Origin: a virus
IMG/VR virus record: IMGVR_UViG_3300027985_001270
Coordinates: 1-50,458 of that record
Direction: 5' to 3' (one strand)
DNA: 50,458 nt
Positions 31,693 to 40,467 of this stretch are shown here, piece by piece. The notes beneath the pieces are model-generated. The model searched no databases and was not told where the DNA came from. It saw only the letters and a list, made by a program, of their open reading frames with translations. Made by a program: the position numbers and the translations under genes. How positions within the stretch are numbered: position 1 is the stretch's first letter; the number at the start of each line of letters is the position of its first letter.

Positions 31693-32022
31693 ATGAGACT
31701 ATTTAACGATACAATCCTAAGTGAATCAGCAGCTACAGAAGATAAAACCAGTGAAGTTGTAACTCTTGGATTCGTTCAAGATATCGCAATCCAAATCATC
31801 TGGACATCAACTACCTGCGCAGGTTCTATACTAACTCAAGTAAGCAACGACGGTACAAACTGGGTATCTTTAAGTACACACACAAAAACAGTAAACGATA
31901 ATAGTGGAAATGAAATGGTAGTAATATCAGACGCAAATTACGCATACGTAAGAGTAATGTTTGACTTTACCTCCGGCTCACTAACTACTCTTAATGTAAT
32001 AATAAACGGAAAAGGTCTATAA
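31693..32022 (+). CDS. Small beta-sandwich structural protein, 109 aa
   Basis: MRLFNDTILSESAATEDKTS, QVSNDGTNWVSLSTHTKTV and YAYVRVMFDFTSGSLTT fit a small beta-sandwich as found in fibre-associated modules. Distantly similar in pattern to the next gene (T-x-QxSxDGxxW/Y), so the two may be paralogs. AAGGA site. Located between ejection and fibre genes. Confidence 0.55.
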   Translation: MRLFNDTILSESAATEDKTSEVVTLGFVQDIAIQIIWTSTTCAGSILTQVSNDGTNWVSLSTHTKTVNDNSGNEMVVISDANYAYVRVMFDFTSGSLTTLNVIINGKGL

Positions 32023-32043
32023 TAACAAAATTACATATATATA
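32021..32043 (+). promoter_or_regulatory. Intergenic AATAACAAA motif, copy 8
   Basis: AATAACAAAATTACATATAT then ATA, overlapping the stop of the 109-aa gene. It matches copy 5 over the first 20 bases. Confidence 0.65.
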
Positions 32044-32081
32044 CCTAATCCCAAAAGGATTTAACCTATAAGGAGGTTCCA

Positions 32082-32432
32082 ATGTCAGCTCGGAAAAATG
32101 TCATTCTTCCCCACAAACTTATTGACGCTCACGCTCTAGACGACAGTTTCGTCTCAGATCCAGTTAACGTCCAATATCTAGACAATATTGCAATCCAACT
32201 GCAAGTAACTACAACTGCAAATACAGGAGTTTTTACAGTTCAAGCATCTATTGACGGAAACGTCTACGATACTTTAACTCTAAGCCCTACCATTCCAGCT
32301 CTAGCAGATGCTGATACAGTAATTAGTATTAACCTAAACCAAGTTCCATATACCCTAATAAGAGTAGCATTTACAATCGGAACAGGAACAGATGGCTCAG
32401 TAACTGGCTTTATTACAGCTAAGGAGATCTAA
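32082..32432 (+). CDS. Small beta-sandwich structural protein, 116 aa
   Basis: Beta-rich: NIAIQLQVTTTANTGVFTVQ, ASIDGNVYDTLTL and TLIRVAFTIGTGTDGSVTGF. Likely paralog of the preceding gene. AAGGAGG site. Stop lies 1 base before the ATG of the large fibre. A fibre-adaptor or collar role is possible from position. Confidence 0.55.
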   Translation: MSARKNVILPHKLIDAHALDDSFVSDPVNVQYLDNIAIQLQVTTTANTGVFTVQASIDGNVYDTLTLSPTIPALADADTVISINLNQVPYTLIRVAFTIGTGTDGSVTGFITAKEI

Positions 32433-32433
32433 C

Positions 32434-35400
32434 ATGACTGAATATAAATATGGTGGTAGTGGAGCCGGTGGCTCAGCTTCATGGAAAGATGCAGTAAATA
32501 CATATAGTGATCTACCAGTAGGTAGCTCCGTAGGTGAAACTCGTTTAGTAATAGATACAGAAGAACTATATACCTGGGACGGATCAGCCTGGGTTTTAAT
32601 GACTTCTACAAGTTCAGTTTCAGGTCCAGCATCCTCAACAGATAACGCCATTGCACGCTACGATAGCACAACTGGTAGAATAATTCAAGATTCTCTAGTT
32701 ACTATAGATGATTCTGGTAACGTCATAATTCCAGGAAATTTAAGAGTTAACGGAACTGAAACAATAGTAAATACAGAAACTCTTGAAGTTAAAGACCCTA
32801 ATATAACAGTAAATTCTGGAGGAGATGACACTACAGCAGAAGGTGCAGGCTTAACAGTAGAAAGAACTGGTACCAACGGATCTCTAATATACGAAAACGC
32901 TCTAACTTCTAAATTTAAACTAGGTGCTCTAGGATCAGAAGTAGAAGTAGCAGATATATCCTCAACTCAAACCCTTACAAATAAAGTTATAGATGTAGAC
33001 TCTAATACCGTATCTAATATTGAAGTAGATAATTTAAAAGCTGGTGTACTTGATACTGATATAGAAACCACTTCAGCATCAGACGATACCATCCCATCTG
33101 CTCTAGCAGTAAATACACAATTTCTTAGACTTGGAGAAAGAACAAAAGAGCCAACAGGCTTCCCAAATAGAACTGATTCCACAATATCAATATCCACAGA
33201 TCAATTCACAATCGAGCCATCATCCACCTCCTTTGATTATTACATTCACGGTGTAAAATATACAAAATCATCTGCGGATACTATCACAATACCAGACACA
33301 GAAGGTTTACATTACGTATATTATAATGGCTCCACCTTAATATCTTCTACAACAATGTCTAAAACAGTTCTTACTGATTATGCAATAGTAGCAGTAATAT
33401 ACTGGAATGCAACTGACAATGTAGCCTTATACATGGGAGATGAACGCCACAGCACAGTAATGGATGGCGCAACTCACTACTACCTTCACGACACAGTAGG
33501 TACAGTATTTCATGAAGGATTAGCACTTAGCAACTTCTCCATAGACGGAACAGGATCTTCAGATCTAGATGCTCAATTTGACTCCTCTGAAGGAACAATC
33601 TTTGATGAAGACTTATCACACACCGTAGATGCAACAACTGCAGGTTCATCTGACATTCCTATATTCTATAAATCAGGTGTAAACGGATACTGGAAACTAG
33701 ACGCTCCAACAGGTTTTGTAGCAAAACGTTATGGAACTTCACGTCTTGCGTATAACCAATACACTGGCGGAACCTGGCAACAAACAGAAGTAGACGATCT
33801 AAGATACGTCCTAACTCACCTTTATGCTACTAATGATACTACCTATAAATTAATAGCTGTACAAGGTCAAAGTACATATATTAACATTATCACAGCACGT
33901 CAAGGCGCCATAGAAGAAATAAACAATATAAATCTTTCAGGAATGGCATTTGCTGAATTTACTCCCATAGCTTCCATAATTTTCCAAACTGCAGACGCTT
34001 ATACAAATACAATTAAAGCAAGAATACGCAGTACAGATACTGGTGATAATTATGTAGATTTTAGAGGAGCAAGCCTCTCTCCATCAATTAATGCAGTAGA
34101 TCACGGCAACCTTGCTGGTCTTCTAGATGATGATCATCCTCAATACGCACTTCTTACTGGTAGAACAGGAGACGCATTAAGTATTGACAATGTAACAGAA
34201 TTTACCTCTGATGCCGGAGTTACTATAGAATCCTCCCTCCTTAAAGATGGAGAAATTACAACAGGTCAAGGTTTAGAACTTGAAAAAATGACCAGCATAG
34301 GATTAAGTACCGCTTTAATATCTGGTGGTGAAGTTACAATAAACGTAGACACTACTAAATTTGACGTCAGTGCTGGTAGTGGTATAGTAATTGATGCACA
34401 CACAGATCCAGAAAATCCAGTTTATACTGAAGTTTCATGGTCTGCCTTCACAGCACAAACAGTAACAAACCTAGCAACTAGTGCAGCCACTTTCTTAGGA
34501 ATTGACAGTACTGGATCCATAGTACAAACCACTTCAGACTTTACAAATGAACAAAGAAGAGACTACATCCAAATAGGCTCTCTACAGCATCCAAATTTAA
34601 CCTCTATTTCTGGAATTGTTCAATCTTCTAATCCAGTATTAAACACTGCAGCCGCACTAAAAGACTTCTCAAGAGCAATTGGTGCCGTAATCGAAGGTGC
34701 TCAATTTAGTGCTAACGGAGCAAATGTAAAAATAGACCGGTCTGCAGCTACATCATTCTTCTACGGAAGTAATTTTAGAAATAGTGTTAAAAATCCACAT
34801 GAATTAACAACCTCAGCAGAAACTGCAGTTACATTCGTTCACGTTTACAGAAACGGATCTGGTGGCTTTACAGTAACTACTCCAACTACAGATTTAGATA
34901 TTGCTCATTATGACAATGGTACTGGAACTCTTGCAGCCGTTCCTGCATCTGATCCATATCAAATTTTCAGATTCTTCTACGTAGCCTCTTCTAATCTAGT
35001 AGTTGTGCACTATGGTCAAGCAATATACAAATCCCTCTCAGTTGCAGTAGGATCTATTCAAAGTGAAGAATTTGACAAAGCTGCTCTACTTACTAACTCT
35101 CCACTAAGAACATGGCTTGTAGTAGAAAGAACAGTAACAGACATAGCCTCTGCAGTAACAGCAGGAACAGCTAGATTCATCGCAGCCGGTAAATTTGGAG
35201 ATTCAACAACCTCTTCAGCCTCTACTTCTACTACAGATCTTCAAACTGCCTACAACAACAGTTCAGAACCTGAAATAGTTCTAACATCAACTAGAGGCGC
35301 ATTAAGTATACAAGATGCAGACACACCAATAGGAGCAAATTTATTTGAAGTATCTGATTATGGTAAAACTACTGATTACCTAGCAGTATCCTCAAGCGGT

Positions 35401-35805
35401 ATCACCCTTTCTTCAGGTGTAACAGTTAACAGCATCCTAGATGATGACACCCTATCTGCAGATTCAGCAACAGCCCTAGCAACTCAGCAATCTATAAAAG
35501 CCTACGTGGATAACCACTCTGCTGGTATTGATATAGAGTCAAAATCTGCCTCTTTTAACGCAGCTGATGGTATTACCTACCTAGTAGACACTACCTCAAC
35601 AGCCATTGCTGTACAACTACCTACTCCAGCTCTAAACATCTCAATAACAATAAAAGATTCAGGCTTTAACGCTAATGCTAATAACATAACACTAGTTAGA
35701 GCAGCATCAGAGAATATTGAGGGCGTAGCAGCTACGTACACCATCGACTCTTCAGGTGCCTCAGTCGTAATCGTATCCGACGGTACAGACTGGTTCTTAT
35801 TATAG
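32434..35805 (+). CDS. Large tail fibre, 1123 aa
   Basis: Repetitive beta-structured fibre. N-terminus has the short particle-binding pattern WKDAVNTYSDLPVGSSVGET; residues about 70-200 resemble fibre shaft modules (NLRVNGTETIVNTETLEVKD); the middle carries NLAGLLDDDHPQYALLTG, the DDHPQY motif of many phage fibres; the C-terminus (LPTPALNISITIKDSGFNAN, NNITLVRAASENIEGVAA, VIVSDGTDWFLL) matches the end of the 219-aa protein at 20523-21182. Likely the main host-binding fibre, anchored to the tail. Confidence 0.75.
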   Translation: MTEYKYGGSGAGGSASWKDAVNTYSDLPVGSSVGETRLVIDTEELYTWDGSAWVLMTSTSSVSGPASSTDNAIARYDSTTGRIIQDSLVTIDDSGNVIIPGNLRVNGTETIVNTETLEVKDPNITVNSGGDDTTAEGAGLTVERTGTNGSLIYENALTSKFKLGALGSEVEVADISSTQTLTNKVIDVDSNTVSNIEVDNLKAGVLDTDIETTSASDDTIPSALAVNTQFLRLGERTKEPTGFPNRTDSTISISTDQFTIEPSSTSFDYYIHGVKYTKSSADTITIPDTEGLHYVYYNGSTLISSTTMSKTVLTDYAIVAVIYWNATDNVALYMGDERHSTVMDGATHYYLHDTVGTVFHEGLALSNFSIDGTGSSDLDAQFDSSEGTIFDEDLSHTVDATTAGSSDIPIFYKSGVNGYWKLDAPTGFVAKRYGTSRLAYNQYTGGTWQQTEVDDLRYVLTHLYATNDTTYKLIAVQGQSTYINIITARQGAIEEINNINLSGMAFAEFTPIASIIFQTADAYTNTIKARIRSTDTGDNYVDFRGASLSPSINAVDHGNLAGLLDDDHPQYALLTGRTGDALSIDNVTEFTSDAGVTIESSLLKDGEITTGQGLELEKMTSIGLSTALISGGEVTINVDTTKFDVSAGSGIVIDAHTDPENPVYTEVSWSAFTAQTVTNLATSAATFLGIDSTGSIVQTTSDFTNEQRRDYIQIGSLQHPNLTSISGIVQSSNPVLNTAAALKDFSRAIGAVIEGAQFSANGANVKIDRSAATSFFYGSNFRNSVKNPHELTTSAETAVTFVHVYRNGSGGFTVTTPTTDLDIAHYDNGTGTLAAVPASDPYQIFRFFYVASSNLVVVHYGQAIYKSLSVAVGSIQSEEFDKAALLTNSPLRTWLVVERTVTDIASAVTAGTARFIAAGKFGDSTTSSASTSTTDLQTAYNNSSEPEIVLTSTRGALSIQDADTPIGANLFEVSDYGKTTDYLAVSSSGITLSSGVTVNSILDDDTLSADSATALATQQSIKAYVDNHSAGIDIESKSASFNAADGITYLVDTTSTAIAVQLPTPALNISITIKDSGFNANANNITLVRAASENIEGVAATYTIDSSGASVVIVSDGTDWFLL

Positions 35806-35865
35806 TAATAAAATCAGTAACTTAGCTAAGGACGGCTATTTTACTTCCTTATTCAACTAAAAGCA

Positions 35866-35888
35866 AATAACAAAAGAGCATATATATG
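35866..35888 (+). promoter_or_regulatory. Intergenic AATAACAAA motif, copy 9
   Basis: AATAACAAAAGAGCATATAT then ATG, in the 221-base gap after the large fibre gene. It runs into the ATG of a broken small ORF. Confidence 0.45.
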
Positions 35889-35992
35889 AAGAAATGTATA
35901 AAATGTAATTTGGATATGTAAGAGAGAATTTAGAAGTTTTAGATAATATGAAAAATTATATATTACATCACATGGATAAAAAGTCCACATAG
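35886..35992 (+). pseudogene. Possible remnant of an HNH endonuclease
   Basis: MKKCIKCNLDM ends at TAA (35919); after a change of frame, ENLEVLDNMKNYILHHMDKK then ST and a stop at 35990-35992. CIKCN is a typical first zinc pair of small HNH enzymes, and HHMDKK recalls the HHxDG core. Both pieces are too short to prove it. The gap otherwise holds no gene. Confidence 0.3.
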
Positions 35993-36026
35993 CAATAACG
36001 CTACATGATGTAAAAAAGGATAAAAA

Positions 36027-37877
36027 ATGGCGTATATAGGATCTAACCCCAAATCAAAAACTTATCAATTTATTCCTCAATCTACTATACCAACTAGCCC
36101 TAGAATTGGAGATGTATATAGAGATGATGGCACTAATAAAGCTGCAGGATTATATCAGTATAACGGCACTTCATGGGAAGCAGTTGGTGCTGGATCAGGA
36201 TCAGGAATTAATTATATCCTAAACGGAGACGCTAGCCAAGGCATCACTGGCTGGGCAACTTATGCAGACGCAGCAGCCTCTAGTCCCGTAGACGGTACCG
36301 GCGGATCTCCAACAGTAACCTGGACAGTTAACACATCAACACCCCTAAGAGGAGCCGCAGATTTTATCCTAACCAAAGATGCAGCAGATCGTCAAGGAGA
36401 AGGAGCCTCCTACGATTTTACAATTGCTAACGCTGACATCACAACCCCATGCCAGGTTAAATTTAGCTACAAAGCCAGTACAAATTTTAGCTTTGCAAAT
36501 GGTGATGTACAAGTATTTGTATATGACGTAACTAACGCTGCTTTAATATCCGTAATTCCACAAACCCTAGACGGCAGCGGTCACTTTAAAGGTGAATTTC
36601 AATCCACAACTTCAACATCTTATAGATTAATTCTACACGTAGCTACAACAAACGCAACTGCCTTCACCCTTCAAGTTGATGACGTGCAAGTTGGTCCTTC
36701 AACACTAGCATACGGCTTTCTACCTGATAAACAATATAATATTAGTTCTTATGTTAGTACCAATACTTCTTTTGTAAACGTAAGATCTGTAGCAATCCCA
36801 TATAAAACACGTGATGGAGCTTGGAGATTAAGATTTAATATTAAAGGAACTCAAACAAGCGCAACAACTACTACAATTACAGTAACTGGAGTTACATTTA
36901 AATCAGGAACTAGTAACTATCAACCAGTTTCAGTTATACCAAGTGATTCAGGAAGAGGTTTTACTATTCCTGGCACATCCACACTTCAAGTTAATACAAC
37001 CACCTCTTATACTGAAATAGGTGCTTCTGGAGACGTAGAACTTGACAGCATGCCAACCTGGGCAGTAGACAGCGCACCAGTCCAAATCGGCGACGGCGCA
37101 GAAACACGTGTAGTAGCTGCAAAATATACTGTTGGTGGAGGTGCTGCCGTTTCTACAAGTGCTCCATTTCAATGTACTACTAAAGAATATGATACTCATA
37201 ATGCTGTAACAACTGGAACTAATTGGCGCTTTACTGCACCAGTATCTGGTATTTATAAAATTTACGGAGTAGTAGTAACAACCTCTGGAACTCCTGTAAT
37301 AAAGTTATATAAAAATGGAGTTGCAAATACAGACATGGGTCAATTATCTAGTGCAACTTATTCACAATGCTTCACAGGATCAATAAGTCTATCAGCTGGG
37401 GACTATATAGATGTAAGACCTGATTCATCTCTAACACAGACAACATACACAACAAATTACATAGCAATTGAACGCATCTCTGGACCATCCTCCGTAGCAG
37501 CAAGTGAAAAAGTTTACGCTAAATATAATATAGCAGGAGCGGTATCTTCTGATTCCAGCACTCCTGTTAACTTTGCTACAAAAACTGTAGATTCACATGC
37601 AGCTGTAACTACGGGATCAGGATGGAAATTTACAGCTCCCGTATCTGGATTTTACCAAATATCTGCCTCCCTAGCAACTAGTAGTGCTACATCTAATATT
37701 AACATATACAAAAATGGCTCTGCTAATGACTACATAGGTTATGTGTTTACATCTAATGTAAACTGTATAACTGGAGGAATTTACTTAAACGCAGGTGATT
37801 ACATAGATATAAGAAGTGCAACATCTATAACTACAGCTACTTCTACTGCTCAATCCATAAACATAATTAAAATTTAA
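36027..37877 (+). CDS. Tail fibre/receptor-binding protein with two C1q-like domains
   Basis: A 616-aa protein. Residues 1-55: attachment motif (AYIGSNPKSKTYQFIPQSTI, GLYQYNGTSWEAVG). About 60-235: a carbohydrate-binding-module-like beta-sandwich (NYILNGDASQGITGWATYAD). About 365-490 and 495-616: two tandem C1q/TNF-like domains, each with FTAPVSG(I/F)Y, KNG(V/S)AN and L(S/N)AGDYID(V/I)R. C1q-type tips trimerise and bind ligands, so this is a likely receptor-binding tip protein. AAGGA site. Confidence 0.75.
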   Translation: MAYIGSNPKSKTYQFIPQSTIPTSPRIGDVYRDDGTNKAAGLYQYNGTSWEAVGAGSGSGINYILNGDASQGITGWATYADAAASSPVDGTGGSPTVTWTVNTSTPLRGAADFILTKDAADRQGEGASYDFTIANADITTPCQVKFSYKASTNFSFANGDVQVFVYDVTNAALISVIPQTLDGSGHFKGEFQSTTSTSYRLILHVATTNATAFTLQVDDVQVGPSTLAYGFLPDKQYNISSYVSTNTSFVNVRSVAIPYKTRDGAWRLRFNIKGTQTSATTTTITVTGVTFKSGTSNYQPVSVIPSDSGRGFTIPGTSTLQVNTTTSYTEIGASGDVELDSMPTWAVDSAPVQIGDGAETRVVAAKYTVGGGAAVSTSAPFQCTTKEYDTHNAVTTGTNWRFTAPVSGIYKIYGVVVTTSGTPVIKLYKNGVANTDMGQLSSATYSQCFTGSISLSAGDYIDVRPDSSLTQTTYTTNYIAIERISGPSSVAASEKVYAKYNIAGAVSSDSSTPVNFATKTVDSHAAVTTGSGWKFTAPVSGFYQISASLATSSATSNINIYKNGSANDYIGYVFTSNVNCITGGIYLNAGDYIDIRSATSITTATSTAQSINIIKI

Positions 37878-37938
37878 AATCGCGACCTGAACACGTCTAA
37901 AAACTACTCCTCTTCGGCTCTAGAGTAAAAGGAGCCCC

Positions 37939-37953
37939 CTTCCCTTAGGGAAG
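37939..37953 (+). other. Small hairpin after the fibre gene
   Basis: CTTCCC-TTA-GGGAAG, a perfect 6-bp stem with a 3-base loop, within a 107-base gap that also contains CTCCT...AGGAG. No U-run, so a mature 3'-end or processing structure is more likely than a strong terminator. Confidence 0.4.
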
Positions 37954-37984
37954 TAGTAAATTAAAAAACTAAAAGGAATTTAAA

Positions 37985-38125
37985 ATGGACAAGATTAAAA
38001 AAGTAATGCACGAATGGAAAAAAGGTAAACTTAAATCTTCTTCTGGGGAAAAAGTAACAGATAGAAAACAAGCTCTAGCCATTGCCATTTCTGAACAGAA
38101 AAGACAAAAAGCTAAGAAAAAATAA
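37985..38125 (+). CDS. Small DUF6496-like basic protein, 46 aa
   Basis: MDKIKKVMHEWKKGKLKSSS then GEKVTDRKQALAIAISEQKR: the KVMxExKxGxLxSSSG...RKQAxAIAxSE pattern of a widespread tiny phage/bacterial protein family (DUF6496). AAGGA site. Very basic; may bind nucleic acid. Function of the family is unknown to me. Confidence 0.7.
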   Translation: MDKIKKVMHEWKKGKLKSSSGEKVTDRKQALAIAISEQKRQKAKKK

Positions 38126-38140
38126 AACTTGGAGTCTATC

Positions 38141-38434
38141 ATGGCAAAAAAAACTACTGAGAAAAAAATAACAAAAACAACAACTAGTAAAAATGATCTA
38201 CTAGACCGCATTGATGAAAAACTTGACCGCATTAACGACAAACTAGAAAAAATCGTAGCCGTTCAAGCCTCTCAACAAGCAATACTAGATGAACACATAC
38301 GCAGAACTGAACAACTTGAAAACGCACTAAGTCCCATGAAAGCACAACAAAATCAAATCATGGGAGGAGTTAAACTAATCGGAATTATAGGCACTATAAC
38401 AACTATTATAGTTGCTCTATCAAGAATAATATAA
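38141..38434 (+). CDS. Coiled-coil protein with C-terminal membrane anchor, 97 aa
   Basis: ATG at 38141 chosen (GGAG 7 bases upstream); an in-frame TTG at 38129 is less likely. Lys-rich start, coiled coil (LLDRIDEKLDRINDKLEKIV), HIRRTEQLENALSPMKAQQN, and a C-terminal membrane segment (LIGIIGTITTIIVAL). The coiled-coil plus C-terminal span order is like XhlA-type lysis accessory proteins, so this may assist a holin, or anchor a fibre protein. Not certain. Confidence 0.6.
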   Translation: MAKKTTEKKITKTTTSKNDLLDRIDEKLDRINDKLEKIVAVQASQQAILDEHIRRTEQLENALSPMKAQQNQIMGGVKLIGIIGTITTIIVALSRII

Positions 38435-38443
38435 GGACTTACA

Positions 38444-39025
38444 ATGGCTACAGTAAATAAAAACGGATCCTCAAACGTAATAAACACTGTAGTACTGCCA
38501 TCTTCCATAGAGCTCCCTATAGACGTACTTACCAGTACAGATAACACAAAACCTCTAAGTGCTAAACAGGGAAAAGTACTAAACGATAATCAAACTGCAG
38601 AAACTACTGCGAGAACAAACGCTGACAACATTCTTCAATCCAATATAAACGAGGAAGCATCAACACGCTCCATAGCAATAACAGGATTACAATCAAGCCT
38701 CGACACTGAATCCTCTTCACGTTCCAGTGCAGATTCAACTCTACAATCAAACATAGACACAGAAGCCTCAACACGCTCAGATGCAGATTCAGCACTAAGC
38801 TCTAGAATATTAGAAATACCAGTATTTGTATTTTCAGAAGTACCAACAATAGACGGAGCCACTCTAACCCTCCTTAATGAACCAATAACAGGATCAGTTA
38901 AAGTAATATTTAACGGAGACCTCTGTGATTTCTGGACAATAGATGGAGTAACAATAACCTTTCCAGAAGATCTAGATGCCGAAGATGTCGTTACAGTAGA
39001 TTACGCCTACACAAGGACGCTATAA
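38444..39025 (+). CDS. Fibre-like protein with 22-residue heptad repeats, 193 aa
   Basis: N-terminus has VLTSTDNTKPLSAKQGKVLN, a common phage tail-fibre attachment motif. Residues about 50-115 repeat a near 22-residue unit (ADNILQSNINEEASTRS, ADSTLQSNIDTEASTRS), typical of trimeric coiled-coil shafts. Beta-rich C-terminal tip (SVKVIFNGDLCDFWTIDGVT). Probably a short fibre or assembly partner. Its stop overlaps the RusA-type gene start. Confidence 0.65.
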   Translation: MATVNKNGSSNVINTVVLPSSIELPIDVLTSTDNTKPLSAKQGKVLNDNQTAETTARTNADNILQSNINEEASTRSIAITGLQSSLDTESSSRSSADSTLQSNIDTEASTRSDADSALSSRILEIPVFVFSEVPTIDGATLTLLNEPITGSVKVIFNGDLCDFWTIDGVTITFPEDLDAEDVVTVDYAYTRTL

Positions 39026-39480
39026 TGAAACACACCTTCATGCTACCAATAAAAGGCTTTTCGATTAATTCCTTTTATACTGCAAATAGGAGATTTAAAA
39101 CTTCTGCTGCACGAGAATGGACTATTACTGTACAGCATTTTTTAAAGGATTCTAAAATACAAAAAAAATTAGAAAATTTAAGAGATTATTTTAATCCTCA
39201 AAAACATGTATTTGAAATAACCTTAAAATTTTATTATCCAAAAAATAAATTATTTTCTAGTACTGGAGGGATAAGTTCCAAATCTTTTGATTGTTCTAAC
39301 GTAGAAAAGCCATTAATAGATATATTATTTTTGCCAAAATATTTTGAAGAGACTCCAAACTTAAATATAGATGATAAATATATTGTTAAATTGCTTTCAG
39401 AGAAAAAAATATCTAGAGACAATAAATCCTATTATATAGAGATAGAGATAGTAATCAAGGATTTTTCTTTAGATTCTTGA
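39025..39480 (+). CDS. RusA-like Holliday junction resolvase
   Basis: A 151-aa protein. SSKSFDCSNVEKPLIDILF with LNIDDKYI fits the RusA active-site pattern (DxxN-x2-K-x3-D ... DD), which cuts four-way DNA junctions before packaging. N-terminal half is beta-rich (KHTFMLPIKGFSINSF). AAGGA site. It is the last plus-strand gene; its last 26 bases overlap the end of the convergent endonuclease VII-like gene, and no terminator is visible between them. Confidence 0.7.
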   Translation: MKHTFMLPIKGFSINSFYTANRRFKTSAAREWTITVQHFLKDSKIQKKLENLRDYFNPQKHVFEITLKFYYPKNKLFSSTGGISSKSFDCSNVEKPLIDILFLPKYFEETPNLNIDDKYIVKLLSEKKISRDNKSYYIEIEIVIKDFSLDS

Positions 39481-39925
39481 ATTTAGTAAGATATGATATA
39501 GCATTATTTAATATATCAATATTATCAGAAAAACTACCTAAAGCTGTATTACATTTTCTACACAATAAGCCTCTAACTTGTCCAGTAACATGATCGTGAT
39601 CTACATTAGGAGTGCCATTAAGTTCTCTGCCACATATGCCACATTTACCATCTTGTAAAAGAAATAGATTATCTTGAGTTTCTAAGTCAATATTATACTT
39701 TCTTTTTATAAGTGCATTTCTTCTTTTTTTGATGTTATTTTTCACATAATTCTTTTCATATTCTTTTCTATACTCCTTATGATCAGCAACCCATTTTTTC
39801 GTCTTCTCTATATCGCATTTCTTACAACATCCACTATTTATTTTTTGTCTAGATACAGACCAATTATCATCAGTTAAAGATATACCACAGATTAAACAAT
39901 TTGTTTTTTTATCTCCTCTAGCCAT
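39455..39925 (-). CDS. Endonuclease VII-like HNH nuclease
   Basis: A 156-aa protein. N-terminal zinc pairs CLICG and CCKKC; basic linker; C-terminal T4-endonuclease-VII-type core KCGICGRELNGTPNVDHDHV, TGQVRGLLCRKCNTALGSF. Members resolve branched DNA; free-standing members can also be homing enzymes. GAGG site 7 bases before ATG, start overlapping the preceding stop (TAATG). With the RusA-type gene next door the phage would have two junction-cutting enzymes, or one of them is mobile. Confidence 0.8.
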   Translation of the reverse strand: MARGDKKTNCLICGISLTDDNWSVSRQKINSGCCKKCDIEKTKKWVADHKEYRKEYEKNYVKNNIKKRRNALIKRKYNIDLETQDNLFLLQDGKCGICGRELNGTPNVDHDHVTGQVRGLLCRKCNTALGSFSDNIDILNNAISYLTKFKNLKKNP

Positions 39926-40467
39926 TATAAAACCTCTAGATCTATAGAACCTAACTCATCTAAATATAAAGCTACTTTAGAATGTCTATAACTCGGAACC
40001 TTACACTCTCCCCACAACCCATTAATAACAATATCTCTAACCTTACACGTACCCATTATCTCTACTTCTTTACTATTCACTTTTACAAAAACAAAATAAT
40101 CCTTATCAGTAGGTTCTTTAACAATCCTGTCACTTCTTTGTAGTAACCAAGAAGCACCATACTTCTTAAAAGACTTTAAAGATTGAGATTTAACATGAAT
40201 AGAATAGTCAGCATTACTTAAATCGGCAGCAAAGCTTTTCCTCTTAGTTTCATAAATATTTAAATCTGGTTCACTCACCTTAATGCCTTTAGTAAGTAAA
40301 TAAGAATGCGCTCCCCACTCTCCTAGTGTACCAATAAGACAATCTTCAATCATCTTATTCCTATTTTGCTCACCACGATAAGCATATAAACCAGAGCTCC
40401 CCTCTATCCTTTTATGAGCAAATTCTAAACATTTATTATAAATCTCATCGCTTATTGTAAAAATCAT
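39925..40467 (-). CDS. Putative PD-(D/E)XK nuclease, 180 aa
   Basis: Start at 40467 (MIFTISDEIYNKC) overlapping the preceding stop; a GTG three codons earlier is an alternative. GTLGEWGAHSYL (Glu), then SFAADLSNADYSIHVKSQSL where Asp and the VKSQ lysine fit the E...D...xxK core of restriction-like nucleases. Rest beta/alpha and charged. A DNA-degrading or host-restriction role is inferred from the motif only. Confidence 0.5.
   Translation of the reverse strand: MIFTISDEIYNKCLEFAHKRIEGSSGLYAYRGEQNRNKMIEDCLIGTLGEWGAHSYLLTKGIKVSEPDLNIYETKRKSFAADLSNADYSIHVKSQSLKSFKKYGASWLLQRSDRIVKEPTDKDYFVFVKVNSKEVEIMGTCKVRDIVINGLWGECKVPSYRHSKVALYLDELGSIDLEVL

Noticed and set aside
38601-38780. Regular repeats that could suggest a CRISPR-like array
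   Set aside because: They are in-frame heptad repeats of a fibre shaft with no unique spacers. No CRISPR array was seen anywhere.
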